A stretch of DNA of 34,596 nt from Clostridiales bacterium (GTDB lineage Bacteria > Bacillota > Clostridia > Saccharofermentanales > Saccharofermentanaceae). Each line of letters starts with the position of its first letter. The first letter of the stretch is position 1. Of this stretch, positions 17,211 to 25,585 are shown piece by piece. The notes beneath the pieces are model-generated. The model saw nothing but the letters and a program-made list of their open reading frames with translations, was not told the DNA's origin and did not search any database. The stretch spans positions 1 to 34,596 of the forward strand of contig JAFZQI010000011.1 of NCBI GenBank assembly GCA_017620475.1, written 5' to 3'. The translations under genes were made by a program, and so were the position numbers.

Positions 17211-17798
17211 TCAGCCGAAATATCTGTCCAGCAGGCCCTTCAGTGCTTTTCCATGACGGGCTTCGTCACGTGCCATCTCATGAACGGTGTCATGGATCGC
17301 GTCGAGGTTATTCTTCTTCGCGCAGGTAGCAAGCTCCGTCTTACCGGCTGTCGCGCCGAATTCGCAGTCTACACGCCATGCCAGGTTCGCCTTCGTGGAA
17401 GCCTTCATGTTCGGTTCGAGATCCTCGCCCAAAAGTTCTGCAAACTTCGCTGCATGCTCCGCCTCTTCAAAAGCGGCCTTCTCCCAGTAAAGTCCGATCT
17501 CCGGATACCCCTCGCGGTATGCGATACGGGCCATGCAGAGGTACATGCCGACCTCGCTGCACTCGCCGGTGAAGTTCGCCTTGAGCTGTTCGAAAATATA
17601 CTTCTTATCTTCCTCGGAGATGTCCGGATTATTCTTTACCGTCTCGGCATATACACCGAACTTGTGCTCGGCAGCCAGGCCCATCTCAGCTTCCATTTTC
17701 TTAAATGCTTCTTTCTTTGCTTTGCAGACCGGGCACTCATCCGGTGCTTCATCGCCCTCATAAACATAACCACAAACTGAGCATACATACTTTGCCAT
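17211..17798 (-). CDS. Reverse rubrerythrin (rubredoxin domain first)
   Basis: 195 residues. The ATG at 17798 follows AAGGAG by 9 nt. Residues 1-35 are a rubredoxin with Cys at 6, 9, 22 and 25. Residues about 50-195 are a ferritin-like four-helix diiron domain with helix motifs [39 protein letters not shown] and [14 protein letters not shown], which supply the Glu/His ligands. The domain order is inverted relative to classical rubrerythrin, as in the NADH-linked hydrogen-peroxide reductases of clostridia. It reduces H2O2 to water in the cytoplasm and may be fed by a flavodiiron or NADH reductase. It has its own sigma-A promoter and terminator. Confidence 0.93.
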   Translation of the reverse strand: MAKYVCSVCGYVYEGDEAPDECPVCKAKKEAFKKMEAEMGLAAEHKFGVYAETVKNNPDISEEDKKYIFEQLKANFTGECSEVGMYLCMARIAYREGYPEIGLYWEKAAFEEAEHAAKFAELLGEDLEPNMKASTKANLAWRVDCEFGATAGKTELATCAKKNNLDAIHDTVHEMARDEARHGKALKGLLDRYFG

Positions 17799-17840
17799 AC
17801 ACGAATTCTCCTTTTCTAAAATGGATTTTCTATATTATTA

Positions 17841-17869
17841 ATGATATGTCACCCGAAAGAGATTTGCAA
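17841..17869 (-). promoter_or_regulatory. Sigma-A promoter of the reverse rubrerythrin gene
   Basis: On the minus strand TTGCAA (17864-17869) and TATCAT (17841-17846) are spaced by exactly 17 bp, about 43 nt upstream of the start codon and 1 nt downstream of the preceding EAL gene stop. No PerR-type box is obvious by eye. Confidence 0.6.
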
Positions 17870-20569
17870 TCATTCCTGATATTTGATTGCTGCATACATA
17901 CGGATCGTATCCGCCACCCGGTAAAGGATCGACTGGAGCATATCTTTCTCCGGCCGGGCCGTGAAATAGCCCTGGATCAGGTCCGCACCGAGAAGAATGA
18001 CCGTCATCAGTTCCGATTCCGTCTCCACGCCTTCTGCAAGTGCCAGGATCCCGTTATCGTGGGCAAAATCGATGATATCCTTGACGAAATGCTGTTTCTG
18101 CGGACTATCCTCGATCATGGCGATCAAAGATCGGTCGATCTTTACGTAATCCGGCTGGTAGCGAAGGAGGTTGGAGACATTGGAATAGCCTGCTCCATAG
18201 TCATCGACCGCCGTCTTTATCCCGATCCGTTCATACGTCTTCTTCATGTTCTGGATCGTCTCGTCCGGCACCTCGGAGTGCTCCGTCAGTTCCACGACAA
18301 CGGAGTCGGGATGTTTACCGACATATTCCTCGAGGCCCTTGATGTCATCGTCGTTGAGGAGATGGCCCGGGATCGAGTTAATGAAGATCTTCTTTCCGTT
18401 CGAAAGCTTGGCTGCATTCTTCTCCATGATCTTGATCACATTCGTGAAAGTGGCCCGCTCCACATCGTACAGGCGGTCATAATACTCCGCATACCTAAGG
18501 ATCGTCATCGGTGACACATACGGTGTCACATCCGCACGCATCAGGGCTTCGTAGCCGTAGATCTTCCCTGTCCTTACCTCGACGATCGGCTGGAAGTGAT
18601 ATGTCAGCTTGTTGTCATCCAGGATCGAGCTGACCACTCTGGCTTCCCGGAGTTCCTCCTCCGTGAGTTCGCGCTTCTCGAGAAGTTTCTTCGCATTGTC
18701 CTTATCTGCGCTCTTACGACTGATCGCGACGTTCACCAGTCTTTCCAGTTCCTCGGAAGTTTCGGGGCTTCCGCTTTGCACCCCGTAGAAAAGCTCTATA
18801 TTGTAAGGGGCTTTTGTCTCGCTGATGCTCTCTTCGATGATACGCATGAGCTTATCCTTCTCGGCCAGCATCTCGCCGTCGTCCGGACTTCTCGTGATGC
18901 GGAGCGCCACGAGTTCATCGTTACCGACACGAATGCACATACAGTTACGGGAAGAGAATACCTTCTCCAAAGCACCTGCCATCATCATAATGACATTGTC
19001 GCCTTCTTTACGTCCATACTGATCGTTGATCCTCGAAAGGCCCTTGGCATCAATGGCCAGGACACCCATATATCCGCCATTATTCCGCATCAGGTGCAGA
19101 AGCGTCTCTGACTGCTCCAGGAAGCCCAGATAGTTCGGAAGTCCGGTCAGGCTGTCCGTCGTGATGCCTTTCTTCGCGATCGTATTACTGCCGATCAACT
19201 CATCGGACCGCTTATAGCACTCGATACCGCGGCTCACACTACGAAGCCATGCACGGTATTCCGGCGTGATTACTTTCCCCTGGTCGCCATAGCTGACTAC
19301 CGCATAACCGAAAACGCTCTCTTCGTAGTAAAGCGGCATGAAGCAGAAGCACGAGGGTTTCTCGCGTGGTGCATCCAGTTCCGGCAGCATCTCCTCTTTC
19401 GGGAAATAGGTATTACTGAGGATCTTATCGTTTTCGTCAAACCCGCAGCGGATCACCTGCATGATCCGGTCTTCAAAACCTTCTCCGGCTTCACCGAGGG
19501 AGGGATTCAGACATAGGCTGAAACTCTTAAATCCACTGATATACTGGATCGACACGAAGATCGTGCTGAGAAGTCCCGTAAAGCTCGACTGGGCAAGGAG
19601 ATCCTCATCCATTAGGTTGAGCGGCGAAAACATTGAACGCAGCGATTGGTCCGTATCCCATTCGTTTCTTAGATAGTAGGAGGGCTTGATGCTGTCGCCT
19701 GCGCAGCCGCAGCTCATTCCGACAAATACACCCGTATCGCTCTCGATCGTTTCTGTTTCCTCGCCTGTAATGAGCGTATGGGTCCTCCTCGCGGCATTCT
19801 GCCCGAGGATATATGAAGAAAGCTCCGAGGATGTGATCGGTACCGGTGCATGCCGGCCCTCTTCGTTACAGTCACATCCTACAACGGCAATATCGTCCGG
19901 AACCGCAAGTCCCTTCTCCGAAAGGCGCTTCGACAGGCCCATCGCCATATAATCGTTCGCACAGGCCACCGCTTCCGGAAGATTGCTGTCCCCGCTCATC
20001 AGGCTGTCTGCCAGGCTCTCTCCGCTGGTATACCAGAAATCACCGAAGAAGATCCGGTCCTCGTTGACTTCAATCCCATGTTCAGTAAGCGCATCCTTAT
20101 ATGCGTTCAGGCGGATCTGCGAATGCGGATGCCAGGACTTCCCCGTCAGGAAAGCAATGTCCCGTTTGCCGTGTTTCTCGATCAAGTGCGAAATGACCGC
20201 TTTCTCCGGGTTGTAGTTATCGATATGGATGGAAGGATAATACGCGCTGTCTTTATCTACGAAAAGCACCGGGCCCCGGTACTTTTCTCGTAATTGCTGC
20301 TCGATTTTGGCCACGACGCCCTCGGTCTGAATGGTATCCGCCATCACGACAACGGCATCGAAACTTTCGAAATTCACCAGATTGAAGATCGACGACTCGC
20401 CGATACATCTTGCCGGAGTGTTCTGGTACTTGATGAACATCGCAAACACACAAACGTCATAGTCCCTGTCAAAAGCCTCCTTCAGGAAGCCTTTCAGGAA
20501 CCGCTCGTGGTAGTATTCTTCTGGCTGTCCGAGCAGGACAGCGATTCTTTTACGGCCCGTCTTTCCCAT
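17870..20569 (-). CDS. LacI-type sensor protein with degenerate GGDEF and intact EAL domain (c-di-GMP phosphodiesterase)
   Basis: 899 residues. Residues about 7-300 resemble the periplasmic-binding-like effector domain of LacI regulators (RKRIAVLLGQ, GKRDIAFLTGKSWHPHSQ, DDIAVVGCDC), but without a helix-turn-helix and without a signal peptide. They probably sense a ligand in the cytoplasm. Residues about 300-450 are a GAF-like linker. Residues about 460-615 are a GGDEF domain whose active motif reads GNDEL, so cyclase activity is doubtful. Residues about 640-890 are an EAL domain with the catalytic set present: YEALMR, FINSIPG, VELTEHS, DDYGAGYSN, VKIDRSLI and LAEGVET, with QGYF near the end. 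It most likely hydrolyses c-di-GMP in response to a sugar-like ligand. No ribosome site is visible before the ATG. Confidence 0.88.
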   Translation of the reverse strand: MGKTGRKRIAVLLGQPEEYYHERFLKGFLKEAFDRDYDVCVFAMFIKYQNTPARCIGESSIFNLVNFESFDAVVVMADTIQTEGVVAKIEQQLREKYRGPVLFVDKDSAYYPSIHIDNYNPEKAVISHLIEKHGKRDIAFLTGKSWHPHSQIRLNAYKDALTEHGIEVNEDRIFFGDFWYTSGESLADSLMSGDSNLPEAVACANDYMAMGLSKRLSEKGLAVPDDIAVVGCDCNEEGRHAPVPITSSELSSYILGQNAARRTHTLITGEETETIESDTGVFVGMSCGCAGDSIKPSYYLRNEWDTDQSLRSMFSPLNLMDEDLLAQSSFTGLLSTIFVSIQYISGFKSFSLCLNPSLGEAGEGFEDRIMQVIRCGFDENDKILSNTYFPKEEMLPELDAPREKPSCFCFMPLYYEESVFGYAVVSYGDQGKVITPEYRAWLRSVSRGIECYKRSDELIGSNTIAKKGITTDSLTGLPNYLGFLEQSETLLHLMRNNGGYMGVLAIDAKGLSRINDQYGRKEGDNVIMMMAGALEKVFSSRNCMCIRVGNDELVALRITRSPDDGEMLAEKDKLMRIIEESISETKAPYNIELFYGVQSGSPETSEELERLVNVAISRKSADKDNAKKLLEKRELTEEELREARVVSSILDDNKLTYHFQPIVEVRTGKIYGYEALMRADVTPYVSPMTILRYAEYYDRLYDVERATFTNVIKIMEKNAAKLSNGKKIFINSIPGHLLNDDDIKGLEEYVGKHPDSVVVELTEHSEVPDETIQNMKKTYERIGIKTAVDDYGAGYSNVSNLLRYQPDYVKIDRSLIAMIEDSPQKQHFVKDIIDFAHDNGILALAEGVETESELMTVILLGADLIQGYFTARPEKDMLQSILYRVADTIRMYAAIKYQE

Positions 20570-20575
20570 ATGATT

Positions 20576-20604
20576 ATTCTAAATCAACCCCCGATGACTC
20601 GCAA
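20576..20604 (-). promoter_or_regulatory. Possible promoter giving a near-leaderless EAL transcript
   Basis: On the minus strand TTGCGA (20599-20604) and TAGAAT (20576-20581) are 17 bp apart. The -10 box ends only 6 nt before the ATG at 20569, so transcription would start at or next to the start codon. This fits the lack of a Shine-Dalgarno sequence, but both boxes are imperfect. Confidence 0.35.
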
Positions 20605-20811
20605 CAAAAAACAAAATCATTTACAGATACTTTTCATTCATAACACAAGACCGTCATGATAAAATAGAAAAAGCACACGGGCCTGCACGAGGCGCGGCAC
20701 GCCGGAATACAAGCGATCGCTGCGGATAGAAGCGTCTCGCGGCCCGCCGGTCTGCAATCAGTCGAAGCGGATAGAATCGGCCCGGTAATGACAGCAATAG
20801 GAGAAAAGCCC

Positions 20812-22503
20812 ATGGCTTCAACGCAACAGCATAAAATTGAACCAAACTGCATCAAAAGAAGCATTATTGGCCGCTCCCTCCCCCGCTTCCGACGCGAGTC
20901 CCTTCACTCACAGCACTTATTCTGGTGCGAGCGCCTTCCCGCACGGCTCTTATCCAGGCGCGTCAGTTTTGCGGCGTCCGTTCTTCTCTCGCTCTCCATC
21001 TGCCTGTCCGCTACCGGCTGCAGCAGCATCTTTTCCCGTTCTGACACGGAAAACAGACAATCACAAGCCGCGGCACAGTCCTTTTCGGGCGGAGGAAAAA
21101 TTAACGGACAAGCCTCCGGCATCCCGGGCTCAGATAACAGCGACACAAGTTCCGGCAGCAACAGCTCCGGCGATTCCGGCAGCAACAGCTCCGGCGATTC
21201 CGGCAGCAACAGCTCCGGCGATTCCGGAAGCAACAGCTCCGGCGATTCCGGCAGTAACGGCTCCGGCGCAGACTCCGGTGTGACTTCGTTTTCTGAAGAA
21301 ACCCTGACCACCGCACCTGACCCCGACGAGGCGGCGCGCGAAGAAGCCCTTCAACTCGCCAATCTCCACCATGTCAACGAAGACGCGATGCAGGGCCGCT
21401 ACGACCTGTTTCTTCGCTATTCCGAAACCGTGGAAGGAAACAGCAAACTTGACGAGTTCAAGGAGTATTTGTACCTGATCTTCCCGGTCATCGCCGAAAA
21501 CCTCAAGCCGGATCAGGAAACGCACTTTCTGGCCCGGGTCGGCACGCTCTCCATTGCCTGCCGCAACATCACAGCCAATCATGCCGGCGAGTACGATTGT
21601 TCCAACAACGCGATCGTCATCAACGGGCAGTATCGCGATTCCGACCAAGTCTCTTTCTACTCATCACTTTGTCACGAGCTCATGCATTTTGTCGACTCCA
21701 ACATCGATGGTGATCTTGAGAACGCGAGTTTTTCCGAAAATGCGGTCTACCCGCAGTTCGACATTCCAAGCGATACCAAAGTGTCCCTTATCGACAGTGA
21801 TACGGCCGATTTTCTCATGGAAGGCGGGGCCGAGCTTTTTACCGCCAAATACTGCACCTTCGCGCTTGAGACATACATCGCGCCGACCCAGTTTCTCACC
21901 GGATTGGAACTGATCTTCGGAAGCCGGTGGCTCGAGGACCTGGTTTTTGCGCACGACAGCGCCTATCTTCTGGCGGAACAGATGCTTAACAACGGCTTTA
22001 CTGTTGAGGAGATCCGCCGTTTCTACCGCACGATGGATTCGATGGCTTATCACCTGAATCCGCCGTCCGAGCCGCTGCGGCCGGAAGATGTGCTTATCCG
22101 GTTATATGAGAAAAACATGGACGGAAGTTATCAGGACGATGCGGTTTTCTGCTATATCCTTTCGTGCATATGTGATGATGAATATGATTTCGACACCTAT
22201 CCCTCCGAATACCGCGATTTCCTTGAACCAATCGCACTTATCGGCGACAGGGCTGTTGATCGTGCCCGCACAATGGTGCAGAATATGTATCTTGATAATG
22301 ATATCGCGCTTCACTACGTGCCTCTTTGCGGGATCTACCTTGACGGGGAATTCGTCATCGCCGCGCCGATCTGTGTATACGAGGAAGACGGGACCGAGAA
22401 AGACTGGCAGATTCTTTTGTCAGAATACGATTTTGACAACGACTGCGCCCTCTCCCGGATCGTGTTCGAACTCAAAACGCCGGAGTCCGGTTCCGACGCC
22501 TGA
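20812..22503 (+). CDS. Lipoprotein zinc metallopeptidase with Ser/Gly/Asp repeat linker
   Basis: 563 residues. The ATG at 20812 follows AGGAGA by 7 nt; an ATG at 20788 has no ribosome site. A long basic n-region of about 47 residues precedes a hydrophobic segment and the lipobox LSATGC. Residues about 115-152 are tandem SNSSGDSG octapeptides encoded by 24-bp repeats. The catalytic part has LCHELMHFVD, an HExxH zinc motif, followed about 55 residues later by MEGGAELFTAKY, whose Glu is a likely third ligand, as in gluzincins. A further 200 residues are unassigned. I cannot place it in a named peptidase family. It is expected to act outside the membrane, anchored by lipid, with the repeat acting as a spacer. 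The unusually long n-region could mean a different real start. Confidence 0.75.
   Translation: MASTQQHKIEPNCIKRSIIGRSLPRFRRESLHSQHLFWCERLPARLLSRRVSFAASVLLSLSICLSATGCSSIFSRSDTENRQSQAAAQSFSGGGKINGQASGIPGSDNSDTSSGSNSSGDSGSNSSGDSGSNSSGDSGSNSSGDSGSNGSGADSGVTSFSEETLTTAPDPDEAAREEALQLANLHHVNEDAMQGRYDLFLRYSETVEGNSKLDEFKEYLYLIFPVIAENLKPDQETHFLARVGTLSIACRNITANHAGEYDCSNNAIVINGQYRDSDQVSFYSSLCHELMHFVDSNIDGDLENASFSENAVYPQFDIPSDTKVSLIDSDTADFLMEGGAELFTAKYCTFALETYIAPTQFLTGLELIFGSRWLEDLVFAHDSAYLLAEQMLNNGFTVEEIRRFYRTMDSMAYHLNPPSEPLRPEDVLIRLYEKNMDGSYQDDAVFCYILSCICDDEYDFDTYPSEYRDFLEPIALIGDRAVDRARTMVQNMYLDNDIALHYVPLCGIYLDGEFVIAAPICVYEEDGTEKDWQILLSEYDFDNDCALSRIVFELKTPESGSDA
21154..21270 (+). repeat. 24-bp tandem repeats in the metallopeptidase linker
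   Basis: Four copies of GGCAGCAACAGCTCCGGCGA plus TTCC lie at 21154-21177, 21178-21201, 21202-21225 and 21226-21249, nearly identical at the DNA level (one A for C change in the fourth), followed by a degenerate fifth. The near identity suggests recent expansion, and copy number probably varies between strains. Confidence 0.9.
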
Positions 22504-22527
22504 AACAGTATAGTTCAGCCAATAAAC

Positions 22528-22537
22528 TTTTCGCACA
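22528..22537 (+). repeat. Copy of TTTTCGCACA upstream of the XRE pair
   Basis: The word lies 25 nt after the metallopeptidase stop and about 100 nt before the first XRE gene. The region also has TACTC (22541-22545), GGAGTA (22596-22601) and TACTCC (22628-22633), which form inverted pairs around the start region and could be operator sites. Confidence 0.4.
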
Positions 22538-22633
22538 ATCTACTCTAACAGTCTGTTTTTTCCAAAAACTGTATCTTTAGTCTGTGGTTTTTGATGGAGT
22601 ATCTTTATAAAATTTTTAGGGAAGGTGTACTCC

Positions 22634-23050
22634 ATGAGTGAAATCAATACGATCATCGGGCAAAGAATTCGAAACTATCGCAAGCTTCTTGGACTTAGTC
22701 AGGAGTCTTTAGCATCTCTGAGCGACAATCACCCGACCTACATCGGGTGTCTGGAACGTGGGGAGAAAAATCCGACGCTGAATTCACTCGAAAAGATCTG
22801 TGATGCTCTGCAGATCCCCATCTCTCAACTCTTTGCCAAAATAGGCAGCCACGAGTCTTCTTTATCAGATGACATTCCGCTGCGTTGTTACGAGATCATC
22901 TGCAGCAAATCTATCAAAGAGCAGGAAGAACTGTTCAGAATCCTTCTCGCCGTCGAGCGGTTTGGAGAAGAATCCGGCAAAGGAAACAACGGGAACAGTA
23001 CAAATATAGGAAGTAGCGGGAATAACGGGAAAAATAAAGAGAACGAGTAG
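22634..23050 (+). CDS. XRE-family helix-turn-helix regulator 1
   Basis: 138 residues. I chose the ATG at 22634 because AGGGAAGG lies 8 nt upstream; the in-frame GTG at 22625 is inside that ribosome site. Residues about 5-65 are a Cro/CI-type helix-turn-helix (IGQRIRNYRKLLGLSQESLA, HPTYIGCLERGEKNPTLNSL, EKICDALQIPISQLF). The remainder is short and polar, ending in a Gly/Asn-rich tail. It lies 24-33 nt upstream of a second XRE gene, so the two are probably one transcript. The targets are unknown; self-regulation through the GGAGTA/TACTCC pairs upstream is a guess. Confidence 0.85.
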   Translation: MSEINTIIGQRIRNYRKLLGLSQESLASLSDNHPTYIGCLERGEKNPTLNSLEKICDALQIPISQLFAKIGSHESSLSDDIPLRCYEIICSKSIKEQEELFRILLAVERFGEESGKGNNGNSTNIGSSGNNGKNKENE

Positions 23051-23083
23051 TCCTTAAGCAAGCAACAACGGGGGGTGGAGCGC

Positions 23084-23518
23084 TTGTACACGGTGAGTCG
23101 TTTTCGAGTTGTCCGAACTCGGCACAACATGACACAGGCGCAGGTCGCCTGTGCGCTCGGCTGTTCCCAGGCTTCGTACTCGCGCTACGAACTGGGGCGG
23201 ATCCAGATTCCCGTCGACCTTCTCGTGCAGATCGCCGACATGTACGGAGTCTCGACCGACTACCTGCTCAACCGAAGCGACCTGCCCGATCGAGACAATC
23301 TGCCCGAAGAATTGGCGGGTCCAGCTGGGAACGAAGCCTCAGCCAACGAAGGTGACGCATCCGGAACTGAGGCACACGAAGTATCGGGACTCAGTGCTTT
23401 TGCGGACGAAGCTGAGCTATCGGAATACGAAATCAAACTGATCCTGGCGTCGCGATCTGCTGACGAACGAGCCAAGCAGGATGCGCTATCTCTGCTCGAA
23501 AAGCACTGTGCGGAGTAG
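23084..23518 (+). CDS. XRE-family helix-turn-helix regulator 2
   Basis: About 144 residues. The start is ambiguous: a TTG at 23084 has GGGGG 8 nt upstream, a GTG at 23075 would overlap that site, and a GTG at 23093 is also in frame. The helix-turn-helix fills residues about 5-65 (RFRVVRTRHNMTQAQVACAL, CSQASYSRYELGRIQIPVDL, YGVSTDYLLNRSD). The second half is acidic and Ala/Ser/Glu-rich and ends with a short helix (LILASRSADERAKQDALSLL). It contains two copies of the AAAAGCACTG word in opposite orientation (23392-23401 and 23499-23508), the second encoding E-K-H-C near the stop. It belongs with the preceding XRE gene. Confidence 0.8.
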   Translation: MYTVSRFRVVRTRHNMTQAQVACALGCSQASYSRYELGRIQIPVDLLVQIADMYGVSTDYLLNRSDLPDRDNLPEELAGPAGNEASANEGDASGTEAHEVSGLSAFADEAELSEYEIKLILASRSADERAKQDALSLLEKHCAE

Positions 23519-23550
23519 TGTTGTTCATGTTTTGCCAAGCAAAGGATACC

Positions 23551-23786
23551 GCTCTCTAATTTGCTCTATTTCTGCACGAAAAAGAGAGCATTTTAGAGAG
23601 CAGCATGTGGCAGGATCCTCGAGATACGATGTTGCTCTCTCAAAAAACAGTTTTTTACCCGAATAGGTGTGAAAGCTCTCTCATTGTCTCTCTCAAAATA
23701 AGAAATAAGAGTGAAAACGAGAGAGCAGGTTCTTGCTCTCTTATTCGCTCTCTTAAACCACAAAATAAGAGTGAAAATGAGAGAGC
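23551..23786. repeat. Three nested-dyad GCTCTCT elements (family 2)
   Basis: Elements at 23551-23601, 23675-23726 and 23735-23786 each begin GCTCTCT and end AGAGAGC, with a second GCTCT/AGAG-type pair inside. The 3' halves of copies 2 and 3 are close to identical (AAATAAGAGTGAAAA, then GAGAGAGC). They fill the 534-bp space between the converging XRE and trpB2 genes. No ORF with a ribosome site is visible there. The layout is the same as in the TCACC elements but the repeated word is different. Spacing and lengths are too irregular for CRISPR. Confidence 0.75.
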
Positions 23787-23870
23787 AGAATCCGAGCAGA
23801 GCCGAGTCACATCTCAAAAGCTGAAAACGTCCCTCACATCCCCCCGCTTCTCGAACCCATAAAGATAAAG

Positions 23871-23923
23871 AAAAACCTCCCGGCGTGGTCTGCAGCACCT
23901 TGTAGCACCGCTCCGCCGGGAGG
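23871..23923 (-). terminator. Terminator downstream of trpB2
   Basis: On the minus strand CCTCCCGGCG and CGCCGGGAGG form a perfect 10-bp stem followed by TTTTTCTTT. Inside it GGTGCTAC/GTGCTGC adds pairing. It lies about 130 nt after the trpB2 stop; the intervening stretch has several GATC-containing short dyads but no gene. Confidence 0.75.
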
Positions 23924-24052
23924 CTCATAAAACAATATCAAGAGGTTTTTCCCATTTCAGGGATACGGATCCAAGTTCCAGATCCTTTTTTAGTAGTCTG
24001 GATCTTACCAATCCGGTTCTGCTTAGTTTCTCAGCAATCCTGATCCTAAGAA

Positions 24053-25420
24053 TCAGATCTTCGGCAGATTCTCCGCGTACTTAGCCAGTTCCTCATCTGT
24101 CGGGATGTAATCATCCATCTTTCCGTCATGGAACTTCTCATAAGCAACGAGGTCGAAGTAACCTGTACCTGTAAGACCGAATACGATGGTCTTCTCCTCG
24201 CCGGTCTCCTTACACTTCATCGCCTCATCGATCGCCGCACGGATCGCGTGAGAGCTTTCCGGTGCCGGGAGGATACCTTCAACACGGGCAAACATCTCCG
24301 CCGCCTCGAATACATCCGTCTGCTTAACGGATCTAGCCTCCATGAAACCATCATGATAGAGCTGGGACAGCGTTGAGCTCATGCCGTGATAACGCAGGCC
24401 GCCGGCGTGGTTCGGAGCCGGAATAAAGTCGGAACCAAGCGTGTACATCTTCGCAAGAGGACATACCATACCGGTATCGCAGAAGTCATATGCGAACTGA
24501 CCACGTGTGAAGCTCGGGCAGGATGCCGGCTCAACAGCGATGATGCGATAATCTGCTTCGCCACGGAGCTTCTCACCCATAAACGGAGCAATCAGACCGC
24601 CGAGGTTCGATCCGCCGCCTGCGCAGCCGATAATGATATCCGGCTTCACGCCGAGCTTATCGAGCGCCGCCTTGGTCTCCAGACCGATCACGGACTGATG
24701 GAGCAGAACCTGATTCAGAACAGAACCGAGCACATAACGGTAACCCGGCGTACCAACAGCCACTTCCACCGCCTCGGAAATCGCACAACCCAGAGAGCCT
24801 GTCGTACCCGGGTGCTTTTCGAGGATCGCGCGGCCAACATTTGTCGTATCCGACGGAGAAGGCGTAACAGAAGCACCATACGTTCTCATCACCTCACGGC
24901 GGAACGGCTTCTGCTCATAAGAAACCTTAACCATGTACACTTTACAATCAAGATCGAAATACGAGCAAGCCATCGACAAAGCCGTACCCCACTGGCCGGC
25001 ACCGGTCTCGGTAGTCACGCCCTTCAGCCCCTGCTTCTTCGCGTAATAAGCCTGAGCAATCGCGGAATTCAGCTTATGGGATCCGCTTGTGTTGTTACCC
25101 TCGAACTTGTAGTAGATCTTCGCCGGAGTACCGAGTTTCTTCTCAAGGAAGTAAGCACGTACCAGCGGAGACGGACGATACATCTTATAGAAATCCAGGA
25201 TCTCATCCGGGATCGGGAAATAAGCGGTATCATTATCGAGCTCCTGCTTAACGAGTTCTTCGCAGAAAACGCCGTTCAGCTCTTCAGCCTTCATCGGCTC
25301 ATGCGTACCCGGGTTCAGAAGCGGCGCCGGCTTATTCTTCATGTCCGCGCGCATATTGTACCAAGCGGTCGGGATCTCCTTTTCATCAAGGTAGGTTTTG
25401 TAAGGAATTCTCTCAGACAT
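24053..25420 (-). CDS. trpB: Tryptophan synthase beta chain-like protein TrpB2
   Basis: 455 residues, longer than the TrpB of the operon and of the TrpB2 type. The ATG at 25420 follows AAAGGAGA by 8 nt. PLP features are present: the Schiff-base Lys in NTSGSHKLNSA, TTETGAGQWG with the catalytic Glu, and the phosphate-binding CAGGGSNLGG. TrpB2 proteins condense indole and serine to tryptophan and do not depend on TrpA, so they may salvage indole. The gene lies after trpA but has its own promoter and its own T-box with a UGG specifier. This indicates that the cell treats it as a tryptophan-responsive gene separate from the operon. It is not a recent duplicate of the operon trpB, since the two differ throughout. 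Confidence 0.92.
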   Translation of the reverse strand: MSERIPYKTYLDEKEIPTAWYNMRADMKNKPAPLLNPGTHEPMKAEELNGVFCEELVKQELDNDTAYFPIPDEILDFYKMYRPSPLVRAYFLEKKLGTPAKIYYKFEGNNTSGSHKLNSAIAQAYYAKKQGLKGVTTETGAGQWGTALSMACSYFDLDCKVYMVKVSYEQKPFRREVMRTYGASVTPSPSDTTNVGRAILEKHPGTTGSLGCAISEAVEVAVGTPGYRYVLGSVLNQVLLHQSVIGLETKAALDKLGVKPDIIIGCAGGGSNLGGLIAPFMGEKLRGEADYRIIAVEPASCPSFTRGQFAYDFCDTGMVCPLAKMYTLGSDFIPAPNHAGGLRYHGMSSTLSQLYHDGFMEARSVKQTDVFEAAEMFARVEGILPAPESSHAIRAAIDEAMKCKETGEEKTIVFGLTGTGYFDLVAYEKFHDGKMDDYIPTDEELAKYAENLPKI

Positions 25421-25540
25421 AATGTGTCTCCTTTCGTAATATGGGCGTTTGCCCGAATCTCCTTTGGACCTTTTCCTCGGCAAAAGCACTTGTCGCCGGT
25501 GGTTTTTGGTCCTTGGGGCTGACTTCTCTTTTCTGCCGGA

Positions 25541-25585
25541 AAAACAAAAATCCCGCCCCAGCTTCTTAAGTTCTGCTGGGACAGG
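25541..25585 (-). terminator. T-box-controlled terminator before trpB2
   Basis: On the minus strand CCTGTCCCAGC and GCTGGGGCGGG form an 11-bp stem with G-U pairs, followed by ATTTTTGTTTTT. It follows the T-box sequence directly and is the competitor of the antiterminator. Confidence 0.85.

Noticed and set aside
22625..22633. GTG start of XRE regulator 1
   Set aside because: It lies within the AGGGAAGG ribosome site that serves the ATG at 22634.
22634..23518. Prophage repressor pair or a mobile element border
   Set aside because: There is no integrase, phage structural gene or attachment repeat around; two XRE genes alone do not support it.
23551..23786. CRISPR array suspected from repeated GAGAGC units
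   Set aside because: Unit lengths and spacings are irregular, repeats are internal dyads of each element, and no cas gene is present.
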